Source of the DNA: Astrocystis sublimbata
Lineage: Eukaryota > Ascomycota > Sordariomycetes > Xylariales > Xylariaceae
Direction of reading: 5' to 3'
NCBI GenBank assembly: GCA_022453515.1
Contig: JAJNNY010000027.1
Span: 310,001 to 374,000, forward strand
DNA: 64,000 nucleotides
The translations under genes and the position numbers were made by a program. Under the pieces are notes generated by a model, which was not told the DNA's origin, ran no database searches, and was given only the letters and a program-made list of their open reading frames with translations. Positions 36,062-48,800 of this stretch are shown here, piece after piece; the first letter of the stretch is position 1; each line of letters starts with the position of its first letter.

Positions 36062-36974
36062 GGGGCCCCTGTCAGTCGAGCCATGGTACCTATGCGGGAT
36101 TGTTGTATTGTAGATATGGAGGTCAAACGGTACTAGGTATTCTGAACATTGACCACCTGCAGTGCAGCCTGGTCTAGCAACCGTATCATGTCATGTCTGA
36201 ACTGCAGCACTAAGCTGGCGAATACCTGAATAGACAAATGAAGACATCAGTATGCGTGCATGGTTCTAATTACTTGACACTTGTTTGGAGGAGATCTTCA
36301 TGTCATGTTCTACCTTCTTACCTAGTCCCTCACAGGTAAGGTGAACAAAGAGGGCAGCCAAGACTGTATGCGAGGCAGTAACATTAATAGGTGGTAAATC
36401 TTGATGGAGTTTGATGAGTCGAATTTGCCATTTAATGGTACTATCGTATCTCCACGCTAAGCTATATACGGCCAGACTACCTAGGTATACCAACGGAACC
36501 AAGCCGCAATGGAGGTCCCTGCTCGCCTGCAACCAAGAGGTACACAGATACCCTGTCCACTCCACTCTGATGTATGCTGCAGGGAATCCACACGCGGCGC
36601 GCCTATTCCGCTAGCCTCACGGTCGCCAGATGCTCGATGCGACAGGGTGACCGACCGAGGGAAGGGCAAGAATTGGGAGGTGCGATACAGCCTGAGGTGT
36701 GCAACTTGGACCACCGATCCCCTTCGAGATTGCTTGTGCAAGACAAGCCCACGACTCGGGAGCACCCTTCTGCACCTGTGGCAGATTCACACTCTGCAAC
36801 TATTCACAGCCAAGTGCACACTATTCACCCCATCCTGAATTCTTTGTATATTGTGTACAGCACACATCGCCATGATCCGCATCCAAGCTTTCTAGTTTCA
36901 CCACCCGTAGACAGCTCTGCCTTGCAGCTTTTGGTTTTGCGACCGTTGTCACCATCATCATCATCATCATCATC
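36062..36974. promoter_or_regulatory. Intergenic region between dad4 and arp5, upstream of arp5
   Basis: About 0.9 kb with the dad4 3' end and the arp5 upstream region. A (CAT)n microsatellite (36952-36975) runs directly into the arp5 start codon. The 183-codon frame at 36574-37122 overlaps arp5 exon 1 in another frame and looks spurious. Confidence 0.5.
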
Positions 36975-39913
36975 ATGGCGCCCTCCGCCATCGACACCGT
37001 TATACCGCCTCTGCCCGTGCGCGAGCAGAAGACGTACCCTCCGGCCCGTATCTTCAACGTCAAGGAGACCAAGTTCGAGAAGCATGTCGCCCCCCAGCCC
37101 GAAGGAAGAGAGGAGGCCTTGAGAAGAAAGGACGGCTCGGCTGCCATCGTCATTGATAACGGTGCGGCTCCCCCGTCTCCAGCTTCGCGACCGAGCCTGC
37201 CTGACTGAAACGTGTGCACAGGTTCGTCCGCAGTCCGGACTGGCTGGTCCTTCGACTCGACGCCGAGATTCAGCATTCCACCCATCATGGCCAAGTACAG
37301 AGATCGCAAGCTGGGCAAGACCTACTCGTTCGCAGGCTACGACTGTTACGCCGATACCAACGCCAAAGGACACATCCGCAACGCTTTTGAGGTCGGCACC
37401 GGCATCGTTAGCAACTGGGATGTGGAAGAGCATGTCCTGGACTGGACTTTCCTCAAGCTTGGTATGAACAGCTGTGAGGGCAACATCGACTTTCCCATTG
37501 TCATGACCGAAGCCGTAGCTAATCTACCATATTCGCGAAAATGTGCGTGTCCACCTATGGCTATGGCCTACCGTGATCCCTCGAGCTCCCCTAACCCGTT
37601 TGAGCAGCCATGAACGAGATCATATTCGAATGCTACGGTGCCCCATCCCTCGCGACCGGAATCGATTCTCTGTTCTCGTACCGATACAACAATGGACGCA
37701 CCGGTCTAGTCATGTCATCCTCTTACAGCTCAACGCACGTCATCCCTGTCTACAACTCGAAGGCCATGCTAGCCCAGGCTATCAGACTGAATTGGGGTGG
37801 CTGGCACGCCGCCGAGTACCTCCTCAAACTGATCCGGCTGAAATATCCTTCCTTCACAGGGAAGCTTAATATCACACAAGCCGAGAACATGGTGCGCAAT
37901 CATTGCTACCTATCAAAATCATATGACAATGAACTGCGTTCATACCTAGACTGGACTGGGCTAGAAGACCGAGACGTGGTCATCCAATACCCCTTTACAG
38001 AGGAAATCATCGTTCAGAAGAGCGAAGAGGAGCTGGCGCGGATAGCCGAGCGCAAAAAGGAGAGTGGCCGGCGACTACAGGAACAGGCCGCTAAGATGCG
38101 GCTGGATAAGCTGATGCGCAAGGAGGAAGAGCTCGAATATTACAAGAAGCTCTCGGAGAAGCTTGCCGACGCAAACAAGAAGGATACCAAGCGTCTCCTG
38201 GACGCAGAAGATATGAAGGATGAGGCACACCTTGAACGAACCATCAGAGAACTCGATAAGTCTGTCAAACGCGCGCGGACCAAGGACGTAGGGGCCGATC
38301 CTGAGGAAGAGCAAGAGGCTCCAGATTTCAGTCTCCTCGAGGTTCCCGACGACCAACTCGACGAGGCGGCCCTCAAGACCAAACGGCACCAACGACTCCT
38401 GAAGTCAAATCATGAAGCCCGAGCTCGCGCGAAGGCAGAGAAGGAGGCAGAGAAGGCACGAGCAGCGGAAGTAGAGAGATTGGATCGAGAACGTCGTGAG
38501 AACGATCTCGAAGGCTGGCTGGAAGTGAAGCGGGTGGCCCTCAAGGACACTCTACAGAAAATCAAGGAGCGAGAGCGGCTCAAGGCTGATCTTGGAAACC
38601 GCAAGTCACTTGCCTCCCAAATGCGCATGAAGTCAATCGCGAACTTGGCCTCGGACAACCCGAGAGGTAAACGCCGGCGCGGAGGTGACGACGATAATTT
38701 CGGTGCCAACGACGACGACTGGGGCGTGTACCGTCAAATAGCAGTCGGTGAGGGTAGTGACGACGAGGAAGGCGGCGAGGAGGATCTTGGAAGCACTCTG
38801 GAGGGTCTTGAAGATGACTTGCTTCGATACGACCCGAGCTTTACGCATGAACATACTTGGGCGGCGCAGAACGACTGGAACAAGAGCCTACTACATGCCT
38901 TCTTGCGCGGGCCGCGGCCTTTTGACGCTGGCTCACAGGCCGAAATACATCAGATACACCTGAATGTCGAACGGATAAAGGTACCGGAAATCTTCTTCCA
39001 GCCTTCTATAGCCGGCGTCGACCAGGCTGGTCTTGTCGAGATTACAGGAGACATCCTCACACAGAGACTGATGGGTCTCCCTGGTATCAATCGCGACGAT
39101 TTTCTCGGCGATATCTTCTTGACTGGTGGTAACACACTCTTCGAAAACTTTGACTACCGGTTACGGCAAGGTCTGACGCCTCTTCTACCGGCGGATGTGT
39201 CGCTACAGATCCGAAAAGCTAAGAATGCATCGCTTGACGCGTGGCGCGGCGCCGCGCAATGGGTTGGGACATCGGCGTGGAAAGCAGCCACGGTGACCAA
39301 GGCTGAATACCAGGAGAAAGGACAGGATTACCTCAAGGTGAGTACCTGCCTACAAAGTCTGATTCATCCATTCATTCGTTTTATTTCATTTCATTTCAAC
39401 ACGCCCCTCCCCCACCTAGCTGCCTTTGCACTACGCAATTCATGCCACATCTTGATGCGTCAGCAAAGCCCCTCCCGGTCCTAGCACACCGAGCTCGGTC
39501 CCCTTGGCACGACAGTGCTTAGTAAAACAAAACAAACCCCCAAAATCATCATCAAGGACCTTTCTCCGTCTGTACGCAGTACTTGCCGGACCCGTCCAAG
39601 TTCCTTTTCCCGAAGCACCACAGCACAAAGGTGATGAGCTTCTGGGATCCGTCCATTGGCTCGGCCCTCGGACCGCATGCCCCACCCCCAAAACACTGTA
39701 TTCCCATTCTCCTTCGCTGCATCAGACTTTCGTGGCTTGTAACACAAAATGAAATGCATGCTTAGCCTTAGCCCGTCGCTACATACTTCCCGATTCTCTC
39801 ATATCTTCATCTGTTTTTTGAGTTATCTCCGCCCCTTTGTTGCGCGTGTACACCCTTTATCTCTGACCGCCATCTTCCCTTAGGAACATGACATGGGTAA
39901 CTCGTACCCTTGA
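36975..39913 (+). CDS. arp5: Actin-related protein Arp5 (INO80 complex)
   Basis: Four exons, join(36975..37161, 37222..37542, 37608..39337, 39884..39913), give 755 residues. The actin fold begins with IVIDNGSSAVRTGWSFDS (phosphate-binding loop region), followed by PIVMTEAVANLPYSRKSMNE, FECYGAPSLATGIDSLFSY and, late in the protein, NIFLTGG-like IFLTGGNTLFENFDYRL. A charged, coiled-coil-prone insertion of several hundred residues (about 308 to 590) is the hallmark of Arp5 and contacts Ies6 and nucleosomal DNA. The C-terminus AEYQEKGQDYLKEHDMGNSY is completed by a 10-codon last exon behind a 546-bp intron, recognised because EHDxGN is the family ending. The neighbours are dad4 (same strand) and ies6, its complex partner. 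The minus frames inside (for example 38075-38392) are shadows. Confidence 0.95.
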
Positions 39914-39940
39914 GAGGACCTTTTAGTCCCTTTCTCTGTC

Positions 39941-39962
39941 GAGAGAGAGAGAGAGAGAGAGA
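39941..39962. repeat. (GA)n microsatellite
   Basis: About eleven uninterrupted GA units directly downstream of arp5, probably within its 3' untranslated region. Confidence 0.9.
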
Positions 39963-40656
39963 TTTGCTGCAGCAACATGACATGATGTGGAAAAATAATG
40001 GAATTCCCTGCATCGGGATTTGTTTGCTTCAAGAGGCGCAGGAATATCATTAAGTCTATGGCGTTGTTGTTCATTGGGTTTGCGCAATAATCATCTCTAC
40101 CTCCGTGAGTAGTAAGTCGGAATTAGACAGAAGAAAAAAAGCGTTCACCACAGCAGAAAACACGAGCGAGGAAAGTAATTGTCTTGTGTGTAAATTGTAA
40201 CGCGTAACCTGTATAATCTTGATATTTATTCTACATGAAATACACGGAATTTTGACGATGGTTAGATACCTACCCAATTAGATCCTTCGGTCCATCACCG
40301 CCGCGAGTATCAGTCATCACTCCTAGGTACACACACATATAGACACACACACCTGTGCCACACAAAGTCCGACGACTCCGAATGTGCAACAAGTAATATC
40401 ATTCCTTTCTTTGATCGGTGAGGTGAGTTTACCAACCAACGGTTGTCCGTGATCTGACAGCCCCAACTGGGTTCGGATTCCTACCAAATATCTATCTAAG
40501 TACCGTATCATACCATAGCAGTATGTATACATTTATACATGTAAGTCCTAAACACGGCATGGGTGGAAGAAGTTCTGAACAAAATAAAAACATGTGCGAC
40601 TTGACTTGTATACTTACCAATCCCCCCCCCCCCTATCGTCACGGTCTAATTTCCCA

Positions 40657-40682
40657 GAGCAGCAGCAGCAGCAGCAGCAGCA
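40657..40682. repeat. (AGC)n microsatellite
   Basis: Eight or more AGC units followed by AATAACAACAAC. No coding frame around it is supported. Confidence 0.9.
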
Positions 40683-41648
40683 ATAACAACAACACAAGTT
40701 CACTGCATATAGAGAAATGGCGGTGGCTCATGCTTCTCGGTAAGCGTTAGGTAAGTCAAGTCAGTAAGGCAGGCAGGCAAACAGGCAACAGGATGTCAGG
40801 CAAGGAGAGCCCTCGTACGCACAACTACATACAGTACATGTCCGTCATACCTCCTAACCTAGCCAACCTCCTTGCCTCCTGCTTGTCAAACCATCAAGAT
40901 GGCCTGATTGACCGAAGCGAGGTCTCATCCTAGTGTAACAAAAGACACATCGGTAATCAAATAATCGCGACAGGCAGGCACATAGATGTACGGCAAGTTA
41001 GCCAGAATTTCGAGACCTGGACTTTGTGCGCACGGGTCCATAGTAGAAGAGCTGACATCAGACGCAACACCATAATAATCACTTGCGTGTTTTGATTCGT
41101 GTTTCCACATTCATTGCCACCCCGTCACATCCCGGGATGAGTATGCACTATATACGCAGCGGAACCTGAACACATGATGCGGGGCGGCTGTCGTATCTTG
41201 AAGTTGTAGATGCAATTGCTGAAGGCAGAGACATCGATACGAGAAACGGGACAGACAACGCTGCGCCAAATCCTCCAATATCTTATATTATGTAATCAAT
41301 AGCTAAACACGTGGAGCACGTCAGAGTGTGGTATCAACTCAATCGTCCTGATCAACGAGAAAATCACTGTCTGCTCCGTCGAAGCACAATGCGCACCCGT
41401 AACGCCGCTGCCAGGCTAGAAACAATACATGTAGGAGCAAGCTTGGTTTCCTGCCCTTGCCCTCTACATCCATGTCCCAGAGCCAATCCCTCCTTGTAGC
41501 TTGCGCGGCGTCCTGCGCTTCTCTTTCCCGTACCAACTTGCTTTATCCATATCGTTGAAGCACAAATGTCAACAAAACTCCTTTTTGAAAGTTCAATCAG
41601 CTTGGGGATGAGAAAATGGCCCCTTAAATTTCGTAAGTTTTCTGCTCT

Positions 41649-43345
41649 CTACCGCAGTGACGAAGGTGGCGGTAGCCCATCGGGTGGTTGTTGTCTTCGA
41701 GGGGGCTCGGCGTGTTGTGGGGCCCCGGTATTCTCGCTTTTGAACGTCGCCGTGGCGTACCTTCCCTCAGGAGCCTGTTCTCTGGCCCGGCCTAAACCCG
41801 CCACAGCTAGGGCAACATCAGCCAAGGTGCCCCCAGGGGCATTCGAAGTTGTCTCTGCAGGAGGCTCATTGTGCGGCGGCTGCCGTGGCGCCGCAATGGT
41901 CGAGGCCGGCTGTGTAATGTTCACGTTCGGCGGAGGTTGCGGAAGCTCGACATGTAAATCTATGAGTCGAGCTTGTAGCTGTATTACATATTCGCGGAGA
42001 GCGTAGTTGTCGTTCTGGACAGTCTTGTACTGTTGCTCAATTTCCGTGTGTTCCCGGACTTGCTGCTCAAGCTTCTTGATATAATGCTCCTTGCGTTGCC
42101 GAAATGCCCGCTATTGTGTTGTTAGTTGAACACAGCTGAGATGAAAGAGCGTCTTAAGTTTTACAACCCTCATCGCCGCCCGAGTCTCCCGATAAGTGGA
42201 GAAACAAAATAAAAGTGAATTGACGGGCGAAGGGTGAGACAGCCGTTCCGGTCCATAACTCGAACTCGGAACTCGATGGCCGTAGTGACGTGTCAGATGT
42301 GATGGTAAAGTTTCACACTCACCTGTGCAGCTCTGTTTTGAGCAGCTCGCTTGGACTGTGACAATTCCCGCTTCGCCTTTCGCCCATCGGTAATGCCATC
42401 ATCATCGTCGTGTCCTATAATGCCCTGTGCAGCCATGGTGTGAGATGCGATGGGTGAGCCGGACACAGGACCAAGTTCTTCGGGTGTTGATGAGTCCCCC
42501 CTCTGCATGATATCCGCTGGCGGGTTGATCTGGGCAGGACTCATGCGTGGTTGCAGGTTTGGATGTGGGTTTTCCAGGCCATTCATATAGCCTGGTGTTG
42601 GTGTCAAGGGTTGTACAGGAGCCCGGCCAGTGTTAGGCCCGGTGTGAGCTAAACCTAGCGCAGGTCGCTCGCAATACTGGTCTTGACCTTCTAGAGGCTT
42701 CCCAGACAGAGCCGTATTTTCTAGCACCGACGGCGTCAGCAGTCTTCAACAAACTATTGAAGAAGGTAATGGTCGTGAGTGAGAGGTGTAGTTGGGACCC
42801 TTGGGTGGAGGGGCAAGCAAATGGTCGGTAGATGTAAGCTATACCTGGTCTCAAGCTAGAAATAGCAGAGTCTCGATGCCGGTCTAAAAGCAGGTTGGCA
42901 CAGGGAAGAGGTGACGGGGAATTTAATGGAATGCGGTCCCCCAATGATTAAGTTGAGACTTGACGCCAACAAGCTTCAGATCTGCCATACATCAGAGATA
43001 GTGTGTATGCCTCATCAGCTAGGTACATATATATCGAGGTACCTCATAAATGTGGCACCGACCAGGGGAGGGATTAAACGGTGTCGACATGGGGGAGGGG
43101 GGTGCGACTGGCAGCGCGGCGCGGTGTGTGGGGAGCGGCGTGTGGATAAAGTGCCGCATGCATATGGAATGCATTACAGTACAGTAGAGGCGATGTGGGC
43201 GTGACAACGATGGGATCGGGGAATTGCCATACGTAATCGTGCGAAAGGGACTGGAGAGACCGGTATAGCAGGATAGGCTAAGAGAGGCGGGCGACATACC
43301 ACTCGCGTTAGTGAGGCCCAGCATGATACTCTTCTGACTCAGCAC
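41649..43345 (-). CDS. kapC: KapC/AP-1-like bZIP transcription factor
   Basis: Proposed exons complement(join(41649..42110, 42323..42720, 43300..43345)) give 301 residues. The bZIP is clear: the basic region KRELSQSKRAAQNRAAQ joins across a 212-bp intron to RAFRQRKEHYIKKLEQQV, and a leucine-zipper-like segment follows (EIEQQYKTVQNDNYALREYV, then IQLQARL). ELPQPPPNVNIT after the zipper recalls Aspergillus KapC. The N-terminal third is Pro-rich and the C-terminus Ala/Pro-rich and disordered. The 5' end is uncertain. The frame upstream of 42720 begins only with a GTG. A small exon (MLSQKSIMLGLTNAS, 43345-43300) with a consensus donor GTATGT fits in phase to an acceptor at 42721 (GTGCTAG), implying a 579-bp intron. 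It should be a nuclear DNA-binding regulator, perhaps of stress responses; targets are unknown. Confidence 0.82.
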
Positions 43346-44113
43346 CGATGAAAGTAAGGCAGTTGCAGCAAACGAGTGAACCGTGCTGGTGCTGGTGCCG
43401 ATACGGACGGGTCAGGCAAAATACGCAGCGCGAATGCGATGCCGTCTAACTACCTAGGTACCTAAGGACTCATTCCGTCAGCTCCGGTACGACTAGTCTG
43501 CGCGCAAAGCAAATGTGGGCGGACCTGCGCATTCCGCTCGGGACTGGAGATGGGTTGATGACAAACAACCACAGCCTGTTGTTCACTGTTCAGACCTGGC
43601 CCAATCGCATCTCGCAGGGGGCCGGCTTATTTATACAGGCAGTACAAGTACAGTACAGTAGGTAGCACCGTAGGGAATAGGTAGCTGACGTAATGATGGC
43701 GGATTACAGTATATGCGTGCTCGACGAGGACGTGTAGCGGCAGTCCGGGGCACTTGCCGAGGACTGCGGACTGTGGACTGCCCACGGACTGGCTGGAGGA
43801 GACACAGCGAGCGCACAAAAGCCGTCGAGAGGTCGACGATGCAGTTGGTGTTGTTGGACAGCTTAGTCGACTGGACTTGGACTTGGACTTGGACTTGACC
43901 AGGTGCTGCGGCTCCACAAGACCTTACCTGTACCTCACCTCCCCGGCGGGCCAGGCATGCCAGGTTCGCCAGGCACGCTGGAATATCTGGTAGATCCTAG
44001 TGGGCGCTACTGCACAGGCCTCCGGCAAGGATCGACAAGATGGGAAATTTCAGGTGGTATCGCAAACTTACGGTCCGAGAAACAGGAGGTTGGCCGTCGG
44101 GTATAAGGCGTAC

Positions 44114-44151
44114 GTAGTAGTAGTAGTAGTAGTAGTAGCAGTAGTAGTAGT
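44114..44151. repeat. Interrupted (GTA)n microsatellite
   Basis: About twelve GTA-type units with one GCA interruption, in non-coding DNA. Confidence 0.85.
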
Positions 44152-45786
44152 ATTCGGTGTGTAAGTGCCTGTGGCTGTCACGTCGGGCTGGCTGCGCTCC
44201 AGCCGTACTGTATGCTGCTGCTGCTGGTCCTGCTCAGGGCTGCCACCGGGCTCGGGCCAGCTGCGTGGTGCGTGGTGCGTGCCTGCGTGCCTGCGTGAAG
44301 GGGACCTGCGTGCCTGGTCCTCAAGCAAAAGGTTGTTGGGGGAAAAGCAGCCGCAAAGCCGTGCCGTGTAGTACCGAAGGGCTCTGCCGGGCCACAGATG
44401 ACTGATGGTTGGGTTGCCCGTTGGCTCACAGCGGCATCCAACGTCGACCGCCCAGGGCTGCTGCTGCTGCTGCTGCGTATCACTTACTGGACGCAGAGGC
44501 GGCGCTGGATGATGATATAAACATGAGTAATGGACAAAGTTGCAAGACGGGCTCTGCGAATCGATGAGGGAGAAGTTCAGATGACCACCTGGGCAGTTAT
44601 TAGTCTAAGTCCAGAGACGAATAGCCTGCTGCGCCGATCCCCCACCACGCATGGAGAATGGCCTGGACATGGAGATTATTAATGCCGGGCGGGTAGGTAG
44701 GTAGGTATGAGCGAGTGACGGTCCGGACAAACTGCGATTGTCTACTACCTACCTAGGTACCTGCTTGAAGTGTCAAGTGTCCGTCGTGGCTGTTGCTTTT
44801 AGGATGCAGCAGTAGCAGTAGCCCCGAGGCACAATGCCTCCTTCAGTTCCAATGCTGCTCATCGCTGCAGGCTGCGTATATACATTATACATTAGGTACA
44901 TAGCACCACCCACGCTACTGCCGAGACAGGAATCAGGTACCTTCCGGAGGTACTTGGCTCGCTTGGGTGGGTCCGTATATGCCCATACATGTACTGTCGC
45001 GTGTGCGGTTGATTGTCCGCAGTCAGGTACTACAGAGCAGCTTATAGGTACCTACCCAGGTGAGATGCGCCTACCTGTCTTGGTGAGGTGGCTACTCAGT
45101 ACTTACACAGTACCTACAACGTCACTTCTGTTCAGGTACCTACAGCAGCTGGACACCAGCAATAGAAGTGGAGTCCAAGAGTTTGTCATCGTGTGGGGAC
45201 TTTATACTAGCTAGTAGCAAAAAAAGAGGAAAAAGGAAAAAAGGGTTGAGAGGGTATTGCAAAAGTTTCAAGGTTGGCAACCGAGGGGCACGGACAGCGT
45301 AATAATATCTTAGGTAATGCACACAGTACACGCTTCAGGTAGATTCGTGTCTTGCCGACAGTTGAACACGAATGATCACATCGTCAGCCTCTACAAGTAG
45401 GTGTATTCTCATCATAAGATAGACACCTAGGTAGGTAGTATCATGGAACCATGTGTGAGAGTTGTGCAGTGCAACACGACTGTTATGGGATCATGCAGGT
45501 AGTCGCAGGTATATAGTAAGACCATACATACTCGTGAGGCAAAAGCACATACTTAAAATCAAACAGCCTTGGTATCAATCGCGATTCGCAAAGGAGACAT
45601 GCCGCATTAGGTAATTACCGATCTGGCTGTAAGTAGGCGAGGCAGGCTCTGCTGCTCTGAGTATTGCATAGTAGTATAACTAACTAGGTACCTACAGAAA
45701 CGCATGCTGGTAGCAGACCGAATGAAATATCCCGAAGCCCGTTGCTCCACCAGCTTCAAACAGCAAGAAGACTGCAAATGTTGTGC

Positions 45787-45805
45787 GTGTGTGTGTGTGT
45801 GTGTG
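45787..45805. repeat. (GT)n microsatellite
   Basis: About nine GT units in non-coding DNA. Confidence 0.85.
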
Positions 45806-48800
45806 CAACACAGTGTTGCAAAGTCAGCACAGTTTGATGAGTGGTATTGCGAGCAATCCAGACGATCCGAAACCCGAGACAAATATTTTTGTACGCCGAA
45901 AAGTGTTCACTAGTATTCCAGCTCACATATTCACACAATCCCAGCAACAGACAAACAACGCCTGATTTATTCTCACTTCGTTGCCAATCGACAACAGCAT
46001 CCGAGGGTGTGTGCTCGTACGAGTAAATTAAGCACTTGCGTGTCTCCTCGTCTGTATCAACGCCGCAAGCCGTCAGCTGGTCGTGCTAAAAATAACAATA
46101 TCATGGAAGAGTCTACCTACACTACCTACGGCACACCAAAACTCCATTGCACAACGTTACAGCATACTCTCTCTCGTGCATATGAAGGAGGATACGCAAT
46201 TACACACTGCCATAAGACCAAGGTATCTTGCGGCACTTGTCAAAAGGCCCTCCGTACATCTTCGGCCCCATCCAGGCTACATGTGACAGGTAGATAGATT
46301 ACTTAAGTATAGACCTAAGTACTTACAGACCCACAAGTATATATACAAAGCCTTGGAACCCCTTGTCCTTGAATTCGTTCGGTCCCCGTAAGGGAACCCT
46401 CCGTCGAGGGTTCGGAGGGCATGCTTCTTGGCGGCTATGCTAGCTCCCACGGGCATCTTTCATGAACAAAGGCCCCCCATCGTCCTCCATGTGCGTGCCT
46501 CTTACATCACCACCACTGGCTTTTAGTAAGTGACCGCTACCTACCTATATGGGAGGTGGTATGCTGGTGTAGACCAACACCTAGCTACCAGCTGGTGAAA
46601 CTTAAAAAAAGAAGATATGTCCAATATATCCAGGCCTGCGAGTAACCTGCGTCGCGATCGACAGAAGACTTCCAAACGTTTGAACTAACTACTTGTAGTA
46701 GTACCACAGTACCGAAACCTGCCATGCGACACACCGACGAGAGCCTCGGGACGGACAATGAGGTAGATATTGAGCCTGATCGGTATATTCCTTATTCATC
46801 CTTTGGAGGCTCAATGGCTAGGTTTGAATCGGACTAGTACCGTGCTATACACATTAGTAAGGCTATAACGCGCCATGCTGCAAATTGAGCCCCCCCTTTT
46901 CGCGTCTCCTTATTACGACCACATCTCGCTACTTATTCTCCTGCTAGCATATTCTCATACATAGGTACTAGTATGGCTCATCATGTCTACAACGTAACTC
47001 CTTTTCACTAACCAATATAACGATTAGACAGCGACTAGCACCACGACGTGGGTCTAAGTATCTGTTCAAAGAGCATGTATAACGTGTACGTAATGAGACG
47101 GGCTTTTTATTATCCAAACCCAGCTCAAGCGAAAACTGTGTTTGGCCCTAGTTGTTATAGGTACCACAGCTCTCTGAATGCAGCTAAGAGCAAACACGAA
47201 TGGATCAAACCGACTTCCGTATCTCCGTTGACCGCCGGAACGGCATCGGTTACCGTCACTCTGAGCAACAAATACAAAAACTGTGCTGGGTATCAGTATT
47301 GATTTGGAGTTGGCCACACTTGTGTTGAAGCACGTAGAGCTCATTTACCAGCTTCAGGATGTTCCCTGCCAGGCGTGGCATGTACGAACTGCCCTAACGT
47401 ATGTTGGTGGCCCAAGTCGCATAAAGTGAGGTTGCATGGCATCTTAGTAATTGTCTGTCGATCCCTCCGCGGCTGTGTAGCAACGGGAACACCCAAGTAC
47501 CTCCGAATTGCGTCGTGTCGCACATTCTCGCCTTCTTTGGTCACTTTGGAGGGGCAGATTTCTGCTCAACACATCCACCGCACAACGGTGTGGCATTGTT
47601 CTCCAAGGAACCGTATGATAAGCAGAATCTGCCAAGGCAGCAGTTTTACTGGACCGCACGACCGTACCTAGCGATGACCACACCATAGGCGAACGAACAA
47701 GATCTCGTCGGTATTCTGTAATCTAGCCATGATTCAACGGGAACCTCTTCTTACGGCTGCTTGCTTGCAATATCTACATGTAGACATCCCGCTCGTTTGC
47801 GCAGTCTGATTAAGTGTTGTTGAAACTACCTACATATAATATGCAGTGTGACAACACACTTACTTTCATACGATGTACAGTGTCCGCATACTTTCAGGTT
47901 CTGTTTTCGTCGACGCCGCCTGAACATGTTTTAAGCTAACAGATGTTTAAGGTTATGAGCAAGCGCCACGCAGGGTGGGCTGACTAAAAAAGCCACAGAC
48001 AAGCATCCCTCGGTAAGCATCTACCCGAAACAATCTTCATAACTATTTAAACTTGAACGGAGTTGTGAATGATTGCGGCCTTGCCAAAACTCCCTACCAG
48101 GTTGGAAACTAGCCTGTGGGTGGCTTCGTCGAGGTGTTGCTGTTGCTATTAGATGATGGAGTTAGGGAGCATGTGACCACTTCTACTATGTATACTGAGA
48201 GCCTACGCATACTCAGTTAAGTCTGCACTGGCTCGACTGGCGAGCTGGTAAGCTGTGACGTGCTGAATTCCTAGTCAGCAAGCCATTGTGGGCACAAAAG
48301 GCTACCCAGTCGAGCTATGCGCGTTGTTGTACTGCACCGTCGGGATCTGCAATCCTAGTGAGACCTATACTGCGGACCTATACGCAGTATTTGGAAATGA
48401 CCAAGATTAATAGTAACCGTTTGTGCCCTTTAGCAGTTTCAATCGGCTATCTCAGATTCTCCCGAACCAATTAAAATCGTTGACACTGACGAGCCAATGC
48501 AGTGACGTTCAGGGCATCTGGAGCAAACCCAACAGGTTCAATCATCTTATTCCCACTACTGCACGGTACGAGTATCGAGAAGCTTTCATTTGCTCCCCTT
48601 CAGAAGTCGCAATCATCGACACTGACTATCCTTCCCCGAGGAGCCGTAATCATGCATACGAAATCCTCGACCACTCTTCTCCATCTTGTCTCGCTGTTTC
48701 AGAGATCGAGCGAGCCCTTAGATGTGATGCACCTCGGTTGTCTGTGAAAAGTGCGCCAGATTCTCATGTGCAAATTCGAACCGAAATCTGAATTCCCTCC

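Larger units (their letters stand above)
39914..41648. other. Intergenic region between convergent arp5 and the bZIP gene; microsatellites
   Basis: No gene seen. It contains a (GA)n tract (39941-39962), a C run (40622-40633), an (AGC)n tract (40657-40682) followed by AAC repeats, and short CA-rich words near 40330. Confidence 0.6.

Noticed and set aside
48423..48791. 122-codon plus-strand ORF in the gene-free interval
   Set aside because: No family content; overlaps another frame (48502-48747); length is compatible with chance in this composition.
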